Made by a program: the position numbers and the translations under genes | Notes under the pieces: generated by a model | Database searches by the model: none | What the model was told of the DNA's origin: nothing | The model's input: the letters and a program-made list of their open reading frames with translations, nothing else | Source of the DNA: Rheinheimera oceanensis | Lineage (GTDB): Bacteria; Pseudomonadota; Gammaproteobacteria; Enterobacterales; Alteromonadaceae | Length of the DNA: 64,000 bases | Assembly: GCF_018831085.1 (NCBI RefSeq) | Contig: NZ_JAGPNM010000009.1 | Location: 94,600-158,599, forward strand | Direction of reading: 5' to 3' | In this document: positions 1 to 8,283 of the stretch, piece by piece | Layout: every line of letters starts with the position of its first letter | Position numbering within the stretch: the stretch's first letter is position 1

Positions 1-161
1 TACCGCCGAAACAGGTGTTGTTTTTGTCTGATGTTGTAGCCGAACTTGATGCTGCCAGAGCACTGGGTATTGCCACAGTGCAATTAATCCGCGAGGACCA
101 GCCGGCAGCCGATCACCCCATCGCCCATAGCTTTAACGAGATCCGGGAGCAAATACCATGA
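1..161 (+). CDS. mtnC: enolase-phosphatase E1, C-terminal fragment
   Basis: This is the last 52 codons of an open frame entering from the left edge (reading from base 3). It contains FLSDVVAELDAAR and a following G-IATVQLIRE segment, which match the C-terminal HAD-fold motif of MtnC, the bifunctional enolase-phosphatase of methionine salvage that makes the acireductone used by the next gene. The TGA stop overlaps the ATG of mtnD (ATGA), so the two are translationally coupled. Only the C-terminus is visible. The identification rests on that motif and on the neighbour. Confidence 0.88.
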   Translation, partial: PPKQVLFLSDVVAELDAARALGIATVQLIREDQPAADHPIAHSFNEIREQIP

Positions 162-700
162 GCCGCCTGACTGTTTATAACAACGACAACGCTGCTTACC
201 CATTGTTTGACAGCAGCAACAGCCAGCATATCAGCGCTGAGCTGGCCAAAGCCGGTATCCGTTTCGAACAATGGCAAGCCGGAGCCCTTATAACCGCACA
301 CAGCAGCAATGAAGACATCCTGCAGGCTTATGCAGCAGATATTCAGCGGCTAAAAGCCGAACGGGGTTATGTTACGGTTGATGTTATCTCACTTAACGCT
401 AGCCACCCGGATAAAGCCGCGCTCAGGCAAAAATTTCTGGCAGAGCATACCCACAGTGAAGATGAAGTACGCTTTTTTGTCCGTGGCCAGGGTCTGTTTT
501 GTCTGCATATTGCCGGTAAGGTTTACCAGGTATTGTGCCAACAAAACGATCTGATTAGCGTACCTGCCGCTACCCCGCACTGGTTTGACATGGGCAGTGA
601 GCCGGAATTTACCGCCATCAGGTTGTTTAATAATGCCGACGGCTGGGTAGCAAACTTTACCGGCAGTACCATAGCCAGTAATTTTCCGTTACTGGCATAA
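158..700 (+). CDS. mtnD: acireductone dioxygenase
   Basis: A 180-residue cupin protein that oxidises the acireductone made by MtnC. With Fe2+ the product is the 2-keto acid precursor of methionine plus formate. With Ni2+ it is an off-pathway product. The metal-binding cupin motif is visible as HTHSEDEVRFFVRGQG (two His and one Glu ligand), and the second-motif His is in ATPHWFDMG. Length is as expected for bacterial ARD. The start overlaps the mtnC stop by four bases. It is the last gene of this transcript; the next gene is 250 bases away. Confidence 0.95.
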   Translation: MSRLTVYNNDNAAYPLFDSSNSQHISAELAKAGIRFEQWQAGALITAHSSNEDILQAYAADIQRLKAERGYVTVDVISLNASHPDKAALRQKFLAEHTHSEDEVRFFVRGQGLFCLHIAGKVYQVLCQQNDLISVPAATPHWFDMGSEPEFTAIRLFNNADGWVANFTGSTIASNFPLLA

Positions 701-952
701 ATCAGCACCAGCTTACTGATTTAAATAACAATTCATCTACATTTTTTGTTGCCGGCAGCTGTATTTTAATGCAGCCGCTGCGCTAAACTGGCGCATTCAG
801 CAACCATCGCAAATCACTAAGCTATGATTTTACTGATGATCAGCTTTGGTGCAGTTTATGCAGTATATTAAGCAAGAATTCAGTGTTGTTAATGATAATG
901 CAACCTTCATCCACTAAAACCAGCGATACCAAATGAGATCGAGTGCCACATA

Positions 953-1837
953 ATGCCAATGCATACACCCATGCGCGGCCTGCGTTGTTTTTGTGTCGCG
1001 GCAGACTGTTTAAGCTTTAAAGAAACAGCAAAACGGCTGTACCTGACACCCTCTGCAGTAAGCCACCAGATTAAACAACTGGAAGACAACCTCAACCTGC
1101 AATTATTTGAACGCCAAACCCGCGCCATAGTGCTGACAGAAACCGGAACACGCTTTTACCAGTCTATTCAACCTCTTATGCAACAACTGGCAGCTACAAT
1201 AGGCGAGTTCAGCCAGGCACAGCGCATGCTGGAAGTCAGTATTTCGATGCCGGAATTTTTTGCCAGCGAATTATTTGTGCCGCGGCTTATTGGCTGGTCA
1301 GAGCAATATCCTAACATTAACCTGAAACTGGAAACGGTAAAATCACGCCGCGACAGCCAAAAATATACCGATCTGTCGATTATTCTGTCGGGTAAAAAGC
1401 CGGAAGAGAGCATCGCTTACGATTTATTCCCCATAAGTTATGTGCCAGCCTGTAATGCCCAGCAGTACCAGCAGTGGCACAGTAAAGGTTATCGCATTCT
1501 GGAAAAGGTGCCGCTGCTGTTGCATCAGGCCCGCCCTTACGCCTGGCATCGCTGGGCAGAGCACGTTGGTTACCATAATTTCAGGCCAAAACAAATTATT
1601 CAGTTGGACAGTATGTTCAGTGTCGCCCGCGCAGCACAACAGGGCTTAGGTGTAGCGTTAATCCCACTGCCCATCAGCAATGGCTGGTTTACCAACGGCA
1701 GCCTGCAGCGCTTATTCGAGCAAGAATTGCTTAGCCGGGACCGCTACTATCTGGTGCGCCACGATAACGACCCTACCCGCGACGAAATTCAGTTATTAAT
1801 TGACTGGATCCTACAGAGTTTTCATTTAGATAAGTAA
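953..1837 (+). CDS. LysR-family transcriptional regulator (GcvA-like)
   Basis: A 294-residue LysR regulator. The N-terminal winged helix-turn-helix is clear (FKETAKRLYLTPSAVSHQIK, about residues 22-41), followed by a periplasmic-binding-protein-like effector domain. The pattern of the HTH and a small-residue-rich effector domain resemble GcvA-type regulators. Three ATGs lie close together (953, 962, 974). The first is taken, but the shorter forms would keep the whole HTH. It lies between mtnD and the TPR gene on the same strand with its own leader and a strong terminator after it, so it is probably monocistronic. Its target cannot be told from sequence. The methionine-salvage genes are the obvious neighbours but nothing proves a link. 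Confidence 0.88.
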   Translation: MPMHTPMRGLRCFCVAADCLSFKETAKRLYLTPSAVSHQIKQLEDNLNLQLFERQTRAIVLTETGTRFYQSIQPLMQQLAATIGEFSQAQRMLEVSISMPEFFASELFVPRLIGWSEQYPNINLKLETVKSRRDSQKYTDLSIILSGKKPEESIAYDLFPISYVPACNAQQYQQWHSKGYRILEKVPLLLHQARPYAWHRWAEHVGYHNFRPKQIIQLDSMFSVARAAQQGLGVALIPLPISNGWFTNGSLQRLFEQELLSRDRYYLVRHDNDPTRDEIQLLIDWILQSFHLDK

Positions 1838-1877
1838 ATCTCTGCCAGTTCTGGTTGTATGACAAACATTAGTGGCT

Positions 1878-1915
1878 GACAGGTGAATTTTTTTCACCTG
1901 TCGCATTTTTTTTTA
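1878..1915 (+). terminator. intrinsic terminator of the LysR gene
   Basis: A perfect 10-bp stem, gacaggtgaa / ttcacctgtc, with a five-T loop, followed by GCA and a run of nine T. It lies 41 bases after the LysR stop. It also shows that the long open frame beginning at 1883 cannot be translated from its first ATG, so the next gene starts at 2003. Confidence 0.9.
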
Positions 1916-2002
1916 TCGTTTGTCAAGTTTAGTGCTTTTGCTCAAACTTACACCTGCAGACCGATAGCGGCTGCCTGGATGGGAAATTGGGAGCAACACA
2001 CT

Positions 2003-2527
2003 ATGAAAGCGAGATCAGTTAAATTAGGCAGTTCTTTGGCGTTGATGCTGATGGCCTCAGGTTCATTTCTCGCATCAGCCAACACCAATGGCTATAAAAT
2101 GGTACTTATTGAAGATACTCCTGGCGTAGCCGCTTTACAGGCTGGTCAATTCGATCAGGGTATCAGCGAAACCTTAAACAGCAGTGCTGAAGTGGACAAC
2201 TTCTCACGCCAGATGAGCCTGTGCGTTGGCTTTACCAAAAGCGGTAAACTGGAGCAGGCATCAGGTGCATGCGACAAAGCGGTATCGGCAGCTCAACAGT
2301 TTCATCACGTTAGCAGCAGCGACAAGCGCGAAATGCGTGCTTACGCACTGACTAATCGTGGCGTACTGCGCCTGTTGCAAAACAACAACCTGGCCGCACT
2401 ATCTGATTTTAGCCGTGCAGCTGAGTTAAGCCGCAGCGATGTTAACCTGCACAACCTGCAACGGTTAGAGTTAGCACTGAACAAAGCCAACAATGGCTTG
2501 GACATTGCGATGGTGTCAGCAGAGTAA
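2003..2527 (+). CDS. exported TPR-like protein
   Basis: A 174-residue protein of unknown function. It starts with a basic n-region and a hydrophobic stretch (LGSSLALMLMASGSFLASA), a convincing signal peptide cleaved near residue 26. The rest is helical. Residues about 110-160 (YALTNRGVLRLLQNNNLAAL followed by SDFSRAAELS) fit one or two tetratricopeptide repeats. Two cysteines (in LCVGFT and GACDKA) could form a disulfide in the periplasm. The start at 2003 is chosen because the upstream frame lies in the LysR terminator and because of the signal peptide. It stands alone, followed by an inverted-repeat-rich leader-like stretch and a strong terminator. Confidence 0.75.
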   Translation: MKARSVKLGSSLALMLMASGSFLASANTNGYKMVLIEDTPGVAALQAGQFDQGISETLNSSAEVDNFSRQMSLCVGFTKSGKLEQASGACDKAVSAAQQFHHVSSSDKREMRAYALTNRGVLRLLQNNNLAALSDFSRAAELSRSDVNLHNLQRLELALNKANNGLDIAMVSAE

Positions 2528-2640
2528 GTAACCTCTGCAATGTAACAGCAACAAAGGTTATTGCAGAGTAAGCGCCTGCATTAACCTGTAAGGAAACCCC
2601 GGCAGTAAACAGAGTAAGCGCCTGTTAACTGCGGCAAACG
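2518..2640 (+). repeat. clustered, mutually complementary gcagag/ctctgc repeats
   Basis: After the TPR gene the element gcagagtaa recurs at about 2521, 2563 and, as acagagtaa, 2606; the latter two continue as gcgcctg. ctctgcaatgtaac (2533-2546) can pair with gttattgcagag (2557-2568) with one bulge, and gcagag at the gene's own stop can pair with the ctctgc at 2533. Several alternative hairpins are therefore possible before the terminator at 2662. No gene is visible between 2528 and 2906. Confidence 0.5.
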
Positions 2641-2661
2641 ATTACACTCCCCCGTGTGTAT

Positions 2662-2698
2662 GCAGAGTTACTACTCCCCGGTGTAACTCTGCTTTTTT
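2662..2698 (+). terminator. intrinsic terminator after the TPR gene
   Basis: A perfect 10-bp stem gcagagttac / gtaactctgc with a loop of 11 bases (tactccccggt), followed by seven T. It ends the TPR transcript about 135 bases after its stop and uses the same gcagag core as the repeats just upstream. Confidence 0.9.
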
Positions 2699-2764
2699 TA
2701 TCTGAGCTTTGTGAATGTAACAGCAACGGCTACAACACTCGCCTTGGCTCGTCACAGCAACTAC

Positions 2765-2841
2765 TGCGGGCTTCCTGCCCTACACGAACCAGCTACAGCT
2801 GTTCAAATTCGTTCCGGACGAATTTGTCACTCGCGCTTGCG
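2765..2841 (-). repeat. dispersed intergenic repeat, partial copy C (minus orientation)
   Basis: Read on the minus strand this contains gacaaattcgtccggaacga followed by atttgaacagct. That matches the core hairpin (aaattcg / cgaattt) and flank of the repeats at 10543-10708 and 54645-54811. The similarity fades on the 3' side, so it looks like a degraded or partial copy. It lies just beyond the 3' end of mtnA. Confidence 0.6.
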
Positions 2842-2906
2842 CGCTCCCTCAAACACTCTGTGCCGCCCAATTCGAGGTTCCAGCCGTTTGCTATCGCAAC
2901 CACGCT

Positions 2907-3932
2907 TCAAGCAAACTGCATTAACACCCCAGCGGCGATATCCGCTTGTGAGTACACGCCGGTATCCAGCACCCAGCCGGTTACCAGTGCCGCGGGTGTT
3001 ACGTCAAACGCCGGGTTAAATACTGCCGCATCTTCCGGTGCCCATATGGTTTTGCCAAAAGATCCGCTAACACCACGAACTTCGTCGGCATGACGCTGCT
3101 CAATCGGGATAGCACTGCCATCTGCACAGGCTAAATCTACCGTGGTGTGCGGTGCAACCACATAAAATGGCACTTTATGATAATGCGCCAGCACAGCCAG
3201 CGAGTAAGTGCCGACTTTATTGGCAAAATCACCGTTGGCAGCAATGCGGTCGGAGCCGACAAAAATACGATCAACCTGGCCACGGGCCATCAACATCGCC
3301 GCCATATTGTCGCAAATAAGCTGATATGCAATGCCCAACTGCTGACATTCCCAGGCAGTTAAGCGACCGCCTTGCAGCAATGGCCGGGTTTCATCTACCC
3401 AAAGGCGGATATTTTTACCCTGCTGATGTGCCAGATTAACTACACCAAGCGCTGTACCTACACCAGCTGTGGCCAGGCCACCGGTATTGCAGTGCGTTAA
3501 CAGCTGCTCACCGTCCTGTACCAGTGCTGCGCCATGGCGCGCCATATTCAGACATAGCTGCACATCTTGCGCAAACAATTGCCCGGCACAATCAATGGCG
3601 GCAGTTTTAAAATCGGCTTGTTGCAGTGCAGCTATCATGCTGTCAAGGTTATTCATCAGGTTAACTGCCGTGGGTCGCGCTGCGCGCAGCACTTCGGCAT
3701 CCCGTAACAACTGCTCACGGCTATCGCCTACGCTGGCGCGATATGCCAGCAATAAACAGGCGCCAATCCCAATAGCAGGCGCACCACGTAACTGCAGCGC
3801 TTTAATCATAACAACCATGTCGTTAACTGTCTGGCAAGGCAGCCATTTTTGTTGTTGCGGCAGTAAGGTCTGATCCAGCACATACAACTCGCCTTGTCTG
3901 GTTTTCAGGCTCAGTGCTGTTAAGTTTTTCAT
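2907..3932 (-). CDS. mtnA: S-methyl-5-thioribose-1-phosphate isomerase
   Basis: A 341-residue eIF2B-like aldose-ketose isomerase that converts methylthioribose-1-phosphate to methylthioribulose-1-phosphate. Family motifs are RGAPAIGIGA near residue 50, the catalytic cysteine in THCNTGGLATAGVGTAL, VDETRPLLQGGRLTAWE, and the catalytic aspartate in GSDRIAANGDFANK. Length is normal for MtnA. It is divergent from mtnK, the kinase that supplies its substrate, across an 87-base region with a perfect MetJ box. The SD-like GGAATAAGCT precedes the ATG. Confidence 0.96.
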   Translation of the reverse strand: MKNLTALSLKTRQGELYVLDQTLLPQQQKWLPCQTVNDMVVMIKALQLRGAPAIGIGACLLLAYRASVGDSREQLLRDAEVLRAARPTAVNLMNNLDSMIAALQQADFKTAAIDCAGQLFAQDVQLCLNMARHGAALVQDGEQLLTHCNTGGLATAGVGTALGVVNLAHQQGKNIRLWVDETRPLLQGGRLTAWECQQLGIAYQLICDNMAAMLMARGQVDRIFVGSDRIAANGDFANKVGTYSLAVLAHYHKVPFYVVAPHTTVDLACADGSAIPIEQRHADEVRGVSGSFGKTIWAPEDAAVFNPAFDVTPAALVTGWVLDTGVYSQADIAAGVLMQFA

Positions 3933-3955
3933 AGCTTATTCCTGTTTGGCGTTGC

Positions 3956-3963
3956 AGACGTCT
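3956..3963. promoter_or_regulatory. MetJ box in the mtnA/mtnK divergent promoter
   Basis: The exact MetJ consensus palindrome AGACGTCT lies 24 bases upstream of the mtnA start and 57 upstream of the mtnK start. MetJ normally binds two or more adjacent 8-mers. The adjoining 8-mers here match poorly (ATAAGGTT shares four positions), so this is one strong half of a possible operator. The methionine-salvage context makes it much more believable than a random 8-mer. Confidence 0.55.
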
Positions 3964-4019
3964 ATAAGGTTTGCGATTATGCAGCCCTGCTATTTTCAAC
4001 ACAAGCAATGAGAGCCAGG

Positions 4020-5222
4020 ATGACAGATTACCGTACCTTTACCACTGACGATGCAATGCGCTTTGCCGATGAGCACAGCGGCCTGTTTGGCGATCACAGT
4101 AAATTAAGCTGCGAAGAATTCGGTGATGGTAATCTGAACCTGGTATTCCGGGTTGAAAACGACAAAGGCACCAGCCTGATTGTTAAACAGGCGCTGCCCT
4201 ATGCCCGCTGTGTTGGCGAAAGCTGGCCGCTGACTGTAGACCGCGCCCGCATTGAAGCCGAAGTGTTGTTAAAACACCGCAAACTGTGCCCCGACCATAC
4301 AGTAGAAGTACTGCATTATGATGTTGCGCTGGCCGCGATCCTGATGGAGGATTTAAAAGATTACCGCATTGCACGTACCGAGCTGATAGCCGGTAAACAA
4401 TTTGCACATTTGGCGCCACAACTGGCAACCTATTTGGCAAACACGCTTTACTACACCAGTGATTTCGCACTCACAGGCCCGAACAAGAAGCAGCAGGTTG
4501 GCCAGTTTTTAAACCCGGAACTGTGCCTGATTACCGAGGATTTATTCTTTACCGACCCATACTGCAACCACGAGCGCAATAATATCCACAGTGAAATACG
4601 TAACGATGCCCTGCAACTATGGCATGACGACGCACTACAGGCCGAAGTAGCACAGCTAAAAGCCGGTTTTCTGTCTAAGCCCCAGGCTTTACTGCATGGT
4701 GATGTGCACACCGGCAGTATTTTTATTAATGATGATAACTGTAAACTGATCGACGCTGAATTTGGTTTTTATGGCCCTGTTGGTTTTGATGTTGGTAGCC
4801 TGATCGGTAATTTGCTGTTGAACTATCTTGGTCATTTCGGCCTGACGCAGGATACCGCCGCACGCCAGCAGCATCAGGACTACCTGCTATCACAGGTGCA
4901 AATTCTGTGGCAGGAGTTTGAGAAGCAGTTTAAACAACTAATGAGCAATGAATGCCGCGAACCGACACTGCAAAACAGCTTGTATCAGCAACGCTTTATA
5001 CAGCAGGTATTTACCGATACTCTGGGGTATGCCGGGTGTGAGCTGATCCGCCGCACAGTTGGCCTGGCGCATGTTGCCGATTTAGACAGTATCAGCGACG
5101 ACACCCTGCGCGGACAAAGCGAACGCAAAGCGCTGAAACTGGGCCGCGAGCTGATTATGCAGCGCAACGAGCTTGCGGGTATAGAACAAGTGCTTACGCT
5201 GGTTCGATACCAGCAAAATTAA
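4020..5222 (+). CDS. mtnK: S-methyl-5-thioribose kinase
   Basis: A 400-residue kinase of the aminoglycoside-phosphotransferase fold that phosphorylates 5-methylthioribose to the MtnA substrate. Visible motifs are the glycine-rich/hinge segment GDGNLNLVFRVEN, the catalytic LLHGDVHTGSIFIND, and the metal-binding LIDAEFGFYGPVGFDVGSLI. An ATG at 4008 is in frame, but the second at 4020 is preferred because GAGAGCCAGG precedes it and MTDYRTFTTDDA is the usual MtnK N-terminus. It is divergent from mtnA and ends at a bidirectional terminator. MTR must come from outside or from an MTA nucleosidase not in this window. Confidence 0.95.
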   Translation: MTDYRTFTTDDAMRFADEHSGLFGDHSKLSCEEFGDGNLNLVFRVENDKGTSLIVKQALPYARCVGESWPLTVDRARIEAEVLLKHRKLCPDHTVEVLHYDVALAAILMEDLKDYRIARTELIAGKQFAHLAPQLATYLANTLYYTSDFALTGPNKKQQVGQFLNPELCLITEDLFFTDPYCNHERNNIHSEIRNDALQLWHDDALQAEVAQLKAGFLSKPQALLHGDVHTGSIFINDDNCKLIDAEFGFYGPVGFDVGSLIGNLLLNYLGHFGLTQDTAARQQHQDYLLSQVQILWQEFEKQFKQLMSNECREPTLQNSLYQQRFIQQVFTDTLGYAGCELIRRTVGLAHVADLDSISDDTLRGQSERKALKLGRELIMQRNELAGIEQVLTLVRYQQN

Positions 5223-5252
5223 CCCGGTATATTAAAAAGTCTCCATCAAAAA

Positions 5253-5284
5253 GACACCACAGCCATTTATCTGGCTGTGGTGTC
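5253..5284. terminator. bidirectional terminator between mtnK and the redoxin gene
   Basis: A perfect 12-bp stem, gacaccacagcc / ggctgtggtgtc, with an 8-base loop, between two convergent genes. The plus strand lacks a strong T run. On the minus strand the stem is followed by TTTTTGATGG. It probably serves the minus-strand redoxin operon at least. Confidence 0.8.
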
Positions 5285-5299
5285 TGTGTTGGCAGCTAA

Positions 5300-5899
5300 T
5301 TAGTACTTAATACTACAACCATAAGGTTTGGTAACGGCCGGGTCGGGTTTTGCACCGGCCAGCACAGCTTTGGCGGCGTTAGCAAAAAGTGGTGTGGCTT
5401 TGCTGATATCATCTACTTTGGCAGACGGAATACTGTCAATCCCGCCCATATACTGCAACATACCGGCTTTATCAATGACATACATATGTGGCGTGGTTTT
5501 GGCGTCATAGGCTTTACCTACCACACCGCTTTCATCAAATACCACAGCCGTAGGTACTGCATCGCGGCTGGCAGTAAGCTCATCTGCTTTGGCCGGGCTA
5601 ACGTGGCCCTGCTTGCCCGGTGCCGATGAAATAACGGTAAGCCATACCACATCCTGTGCAGTCAGGTCACTCTGCAGTGCCTGCATATTACCGCTGTAGT
5701 GTTTTACGACAAACGGGCAATCATGGTTAGTCCATTCCAGTACCACATTTTTGCCGGCAAAATCTTTTAAACTATGGCTGTTACCTTTGGTGTCCACTAC
5801 GGTAAAGTCAGGGGCCGGAGCACCCACCTGTGGTGCAGCGCTTAAACCCAGCGACAATAAGGCTGCTGAAGCAGCCAGTACCAGATGACGTAATTTCAT
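5300..5899 (-). CDS. exported thioredoxin-like (AhpC/TSA-type redoxin) protein
   Basis: A 199-residue protein with a signal peptide (LVLAASAALLSLGLSA) and a redoxin fold starting at VGAPAPDFTVVDTKGNSHSL. The active-site region is NHDCPFVVKHY, with one cysteine where classical thioredoxins have CXXC. A second cysteine sits near the C-terminus (KPYGCSIKY). It lies 37 bases after the DsbD/ScsB-type reductase gene on the same strand, so the reductase may supply its electrons in the periplasm. The exact substrate is unknown. A CPF-type thioredoxin-family protein is the safest label. Confidence 0.82.
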   Translation of the reverse strand: MKLRHLVLAASAALLSLGLSAAPQVGAPAPDFTVVDTKGNSHSLKDFAGKNVVLEWTNHDCPFVVKHYSGNMQALQSDLTAQDVVWLTVISSAPGKQGHVSPAKADELTASRDAVPTAVVFDESGVVGKAYDAKTTPHMYVIDKAGMLQYMGGIDSIPSAKVDDISKATPLFANAAKAVLAGAKPDPAVTKPYGCSIKY

Positions 5900-5936
5900 A
5901 GTGCTTACTCCTGTATTTTCCTGGCCTGTCAGGCCG

Positions 5937-8015
5937 TTAAGGTTGACTACTTAGCTGCGCTAACGTCTGCGGCAAAGTGTCAGGGGTTAAAATCTGTGGT
6001 AATACTTGTGGCGGCTGCCCCGGCCAGTACAACACATACAATGGTACACCATCGCGCTGATACAAACGTAAGTACTCGGTTATGGCGCTGTCACGCAGTG
6101 TCCAGTCGCCTTTTAAGTAAGTAACATCGTACAGTGCCAGCGCGGCTTTGCTGCTGTCGGTGTTTAACGCCACCCGCTCGTTTACCAGACAGGTAATACA
6201 CCAGTCTGCGGTCATATTAACCAGTACCGGTTTACCCTGCTCCCGCAGTTGCTTAAGTGTAGCGGCAGACCACGGCTGCCAGTGTTGTGTATCACCGTTT
6301 TGTGCCTGTGGTGCTGTCGGTTGTGGCGCCAGTACAGGTAACACCAGTGCCAGCAATAGCAATAACAACGCTATACCTGCACCAACACGGCCAGCCTGAG
6401 CCAGTTGCTTACGGCCCCACAGCCAGCATGCACAGGCCACACACACCAGGCCAATTAACAGCAATGCCTGAGCATCAACACCGGCCTGGCGGCCATATAC
6501 CCACAGCAGCCAGACGGCGCTTAAATATAACGGATACGCCAGCACCTGCTTTAAAGTGTCCATCCAGGCGCCGGGCTTGGGTAAAATACGGGCAAAGCCC
6601 GGTATAAATGCCAGCAGCAAGAACGGCAATGCCATACCCAACCCTAAGGCCGCAAACACTAACAGTGCCACCGGCGCACTTTGGGTTACCGCATAACCCA
6701 GTGCAGAGCCCATAAAGGGTGCGGTACAAGGGCTGGCGACTATTACTGCCAGCACGCCGGTAAAAAACGAGCCTTTGCCACCTTTAGCCGTGGCAAGTGC
6801 GCCGCCGGTATTCATCAGCCCCAGGCCAAACTGCACAACGCCGGATAAACTTAACCCCAGCGCAAACAGCAAATACACCAGCAATGCCACCATGTAAGGG
6901 CTTTGTAACTGAAAACCCCAGCCAATCGCGGCCCCGGCGGCGCGCAGCACAATAAGCAGCAGTGCCAGGGCAACAAAACTGAGTACCACACCGGCACTAT
7001 AAAATAGCGCGTCACGTTTTTGCTGTGCCTGTTGTGTGCTGTTGGCGGCAATACTCAGCGCTTTTAGCGACAGCACCGGAAATACGCACGGCATTAAGTT
7101 TAAGATCAGGCCGCCGGTAGCGGCCATCAGTAAAATTAACCACAGCGCCGTGCTGTTTTGCTGGCCCTGAGTTACCAGAATTTCAGCTGCAGTTTTCCCA
7201 TTGCCTGCCGGTTGTACGCTTTTTGTCAGTTGCACGCTGTAGGCGTTGTCTGCACTTACCAATACCAATTCAATTTGATCAGCCACGCCGGAAAAATAGG
7301 TATTTAGCGGTTGCTGCAACAACAACTGTGCCCCTTGCTGGCTGATTTGCTGTGCAGCTGCGTGATCAACCAGCTCTGTTGCAGCCACAAAAAAAGCGCT
7401 TATGTCTGTCGGCTGCTGCCAGTTAATCAGAGCAGAAAAAGCCCCACCGGAGGTATCAAACTGGCCGCTGATATTCAGCGGTTGTGGCAGTTGCTGCTCT
7501 GCCCGGCGAAATAAAGCGCTCTGCTCATCTGCCAAGATCGCGTCGCTGCCCACAGCTAATGTCAGGCTAAATTGTGCTTCAGCCGGTATACAAACTTCCT
7601 CGCATACCAGCCAGTCGGCCTGCAACTGAATAGCAATAGTGTCCGATGCATAATCAGCCGCAATGCTAAGATCAGACAGTAAAACTGTATTGCCCTCAAA
7701 GCCGTAATTTACCAACGGCGGTATGGTAATAGCGTGTGGGGTTGGCCATTGAATGTCGCCAGCCGTTACACCATCGGGTAATTGCCAGCTTAAACTGGTA
7801 GCCAGGCCGGAGTCGCCGGGGTTTTGCCAGTAGGTATGCCAATGTTCATCCGGCACAAAATGCAGCGCCAGCCGCACCGTTTGCCCAGGCGTTACCTGCT
7901 GATACTCACTGACCAGTTCAGCTTTAAGGTGTTTTGCCGTTTGCCAGCCAGTGGTTGCTGCATGCCCGTTTATCAGTATGCAGCAGTAAAACAGCAGAAA
8001 AATTACCCTGTGCAT
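5937..8015 (-). CDS. DsbD/ScsB-family protein-disulfide reductase
   Basis: About 692 residues. Signal peptide (HRVIFLLFYCCILINGHA). The N-terminal periplasmic domain has WLVCEEVCIPAEAQF, a CX3C site as in ScsB-type proteins. The membrane domain follows, with about eight segments and the two conserved redox cysteines in LMPCVFPVLSLKAL and VASPCTAPFMG. The C-terminal thioredoxin domain has TADWCITCLVNERVAL. It moves electrons from cytoplasmic thioredoxin to periplasmic partners. CVFP/SPCTAPF points to the ScsB branch rather than classical DsbD. The frame is open upstream to 8117, but the ATG at 8015 gives the signal peptide; the upstream part is a 15-bp tandem repeat. The redoxin gene follows as the likely partner. 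Confidence 0.9.
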   Translation of the reverse strand: MHRVIFLLFYCCILINGHAATTGWQTAKHLKAELVSEYQQVTPGQTVRLALHFVPDEHWHTYWQNPGDSGLATSLSWQLPDGVTAGDIQWPTPHAITIPPLVNYGFEGNTVLLSDLSIAADYASDTIAIQLQADWLVCEEVCIPAEAQFSLTLAVGSDAILADEQSALFRRAEQQLPQPLNISGQFDTSGGAFSALINWQQPTDISAFFVAATELVDHAAAQQISQQGAQLLLQQPLNTYFSGVADQIELVLVSADNAYSVQLTKSVQPAGNGKTAAEILVTQGQQNSTALWLILLMAATGGLILNLMPCVFPVLSLKALSIAANSTQQAQQKRDALFYSAGVVLSFVALALLLIVLRAAGAAIGWGFQLQSPYMVALLVYLLFALGLSLSGVVQFGLGLMNTGGALATAKGGKGSFFTGVLAVIVASPCTAPFMGSALGYAVTQSAPVALLVFAALGLGMALPFLLLAFIPGFARILPKPGAWMDTLKQVLAYPLYLSAVWLLWVYGRQAGVDAQALLLIGLVCVACACWLWGRKQLAQAGRVGAGIALLLLLLALVLPVLAPQPTAPQAQNGDTQHWQPWSAATLKQLREQGKPVLVNMTADWCITCLVNERVALNTDSSKAALALYDVTYLKGDWTLRDSAITEYLRLYQRDGVPLYVLYWPGQPPQVLPQILTPDTLPQTLAQLSSQP

Positions 8016-8019
8016 TGTT

Positions 8020-8079
8020 CTTACGTATATAGCTCTCACGTATATAACTCTCTCATATATACCGCTCTCACATAGTGCA
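8020..8079. repeat. four decaying 15-bp tandem repeats upstream of the DsbD-like gene
   Basis: Units are cttacgtatatagct, ctcacgtatataact, ctctcatatataccg and ctctcacatagtgca, each 15 bases. They lie immediately upstream of the ATG at 8015, in its 5' leader or promoter. Because the unit is a multiple of three the reading frame stays open and shows repeated IYVRA-like residues, which explains the falsely long frame. Confidence 0.75.
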
Positions 8080-8283
8080 TCTGTGTATCGATACGAGCCT
8101 ACACGGCTTTTGATCAAACTGCCGACAAATTAACCGTCAAACTACGCTAAGTTGAGTATTTTTTGCGACAAAATGCTATATTAAGCCGGTATAAACGTAA
8201 CAACTGCTGTGGTCACTCCAGCAAAGTGTTCGTTACAACAAGCATACAAAACAATCGTAATCCTCAATAAAAGGTTCACCTTA

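Noticed and set aside
885..905. A possible Fur box (ttaatgataatgcaac) before the first LysR gene
   Set aside because: The match to the 19-bp consensus is partial and one-sided, and the gene is not an iron gene.
1883..2002. N-terminal extension of the TPR protein
   Set aside because: It lies within the LysR terminator; the signal peptide begins at 2003.
8151..8185. A sigma-70 promoter before the first TonB receptor (TTGAGT, TATATT)
   Set aside because: The spacer would be 19 bases and the -35 is weak, so I do not report it as a feature.
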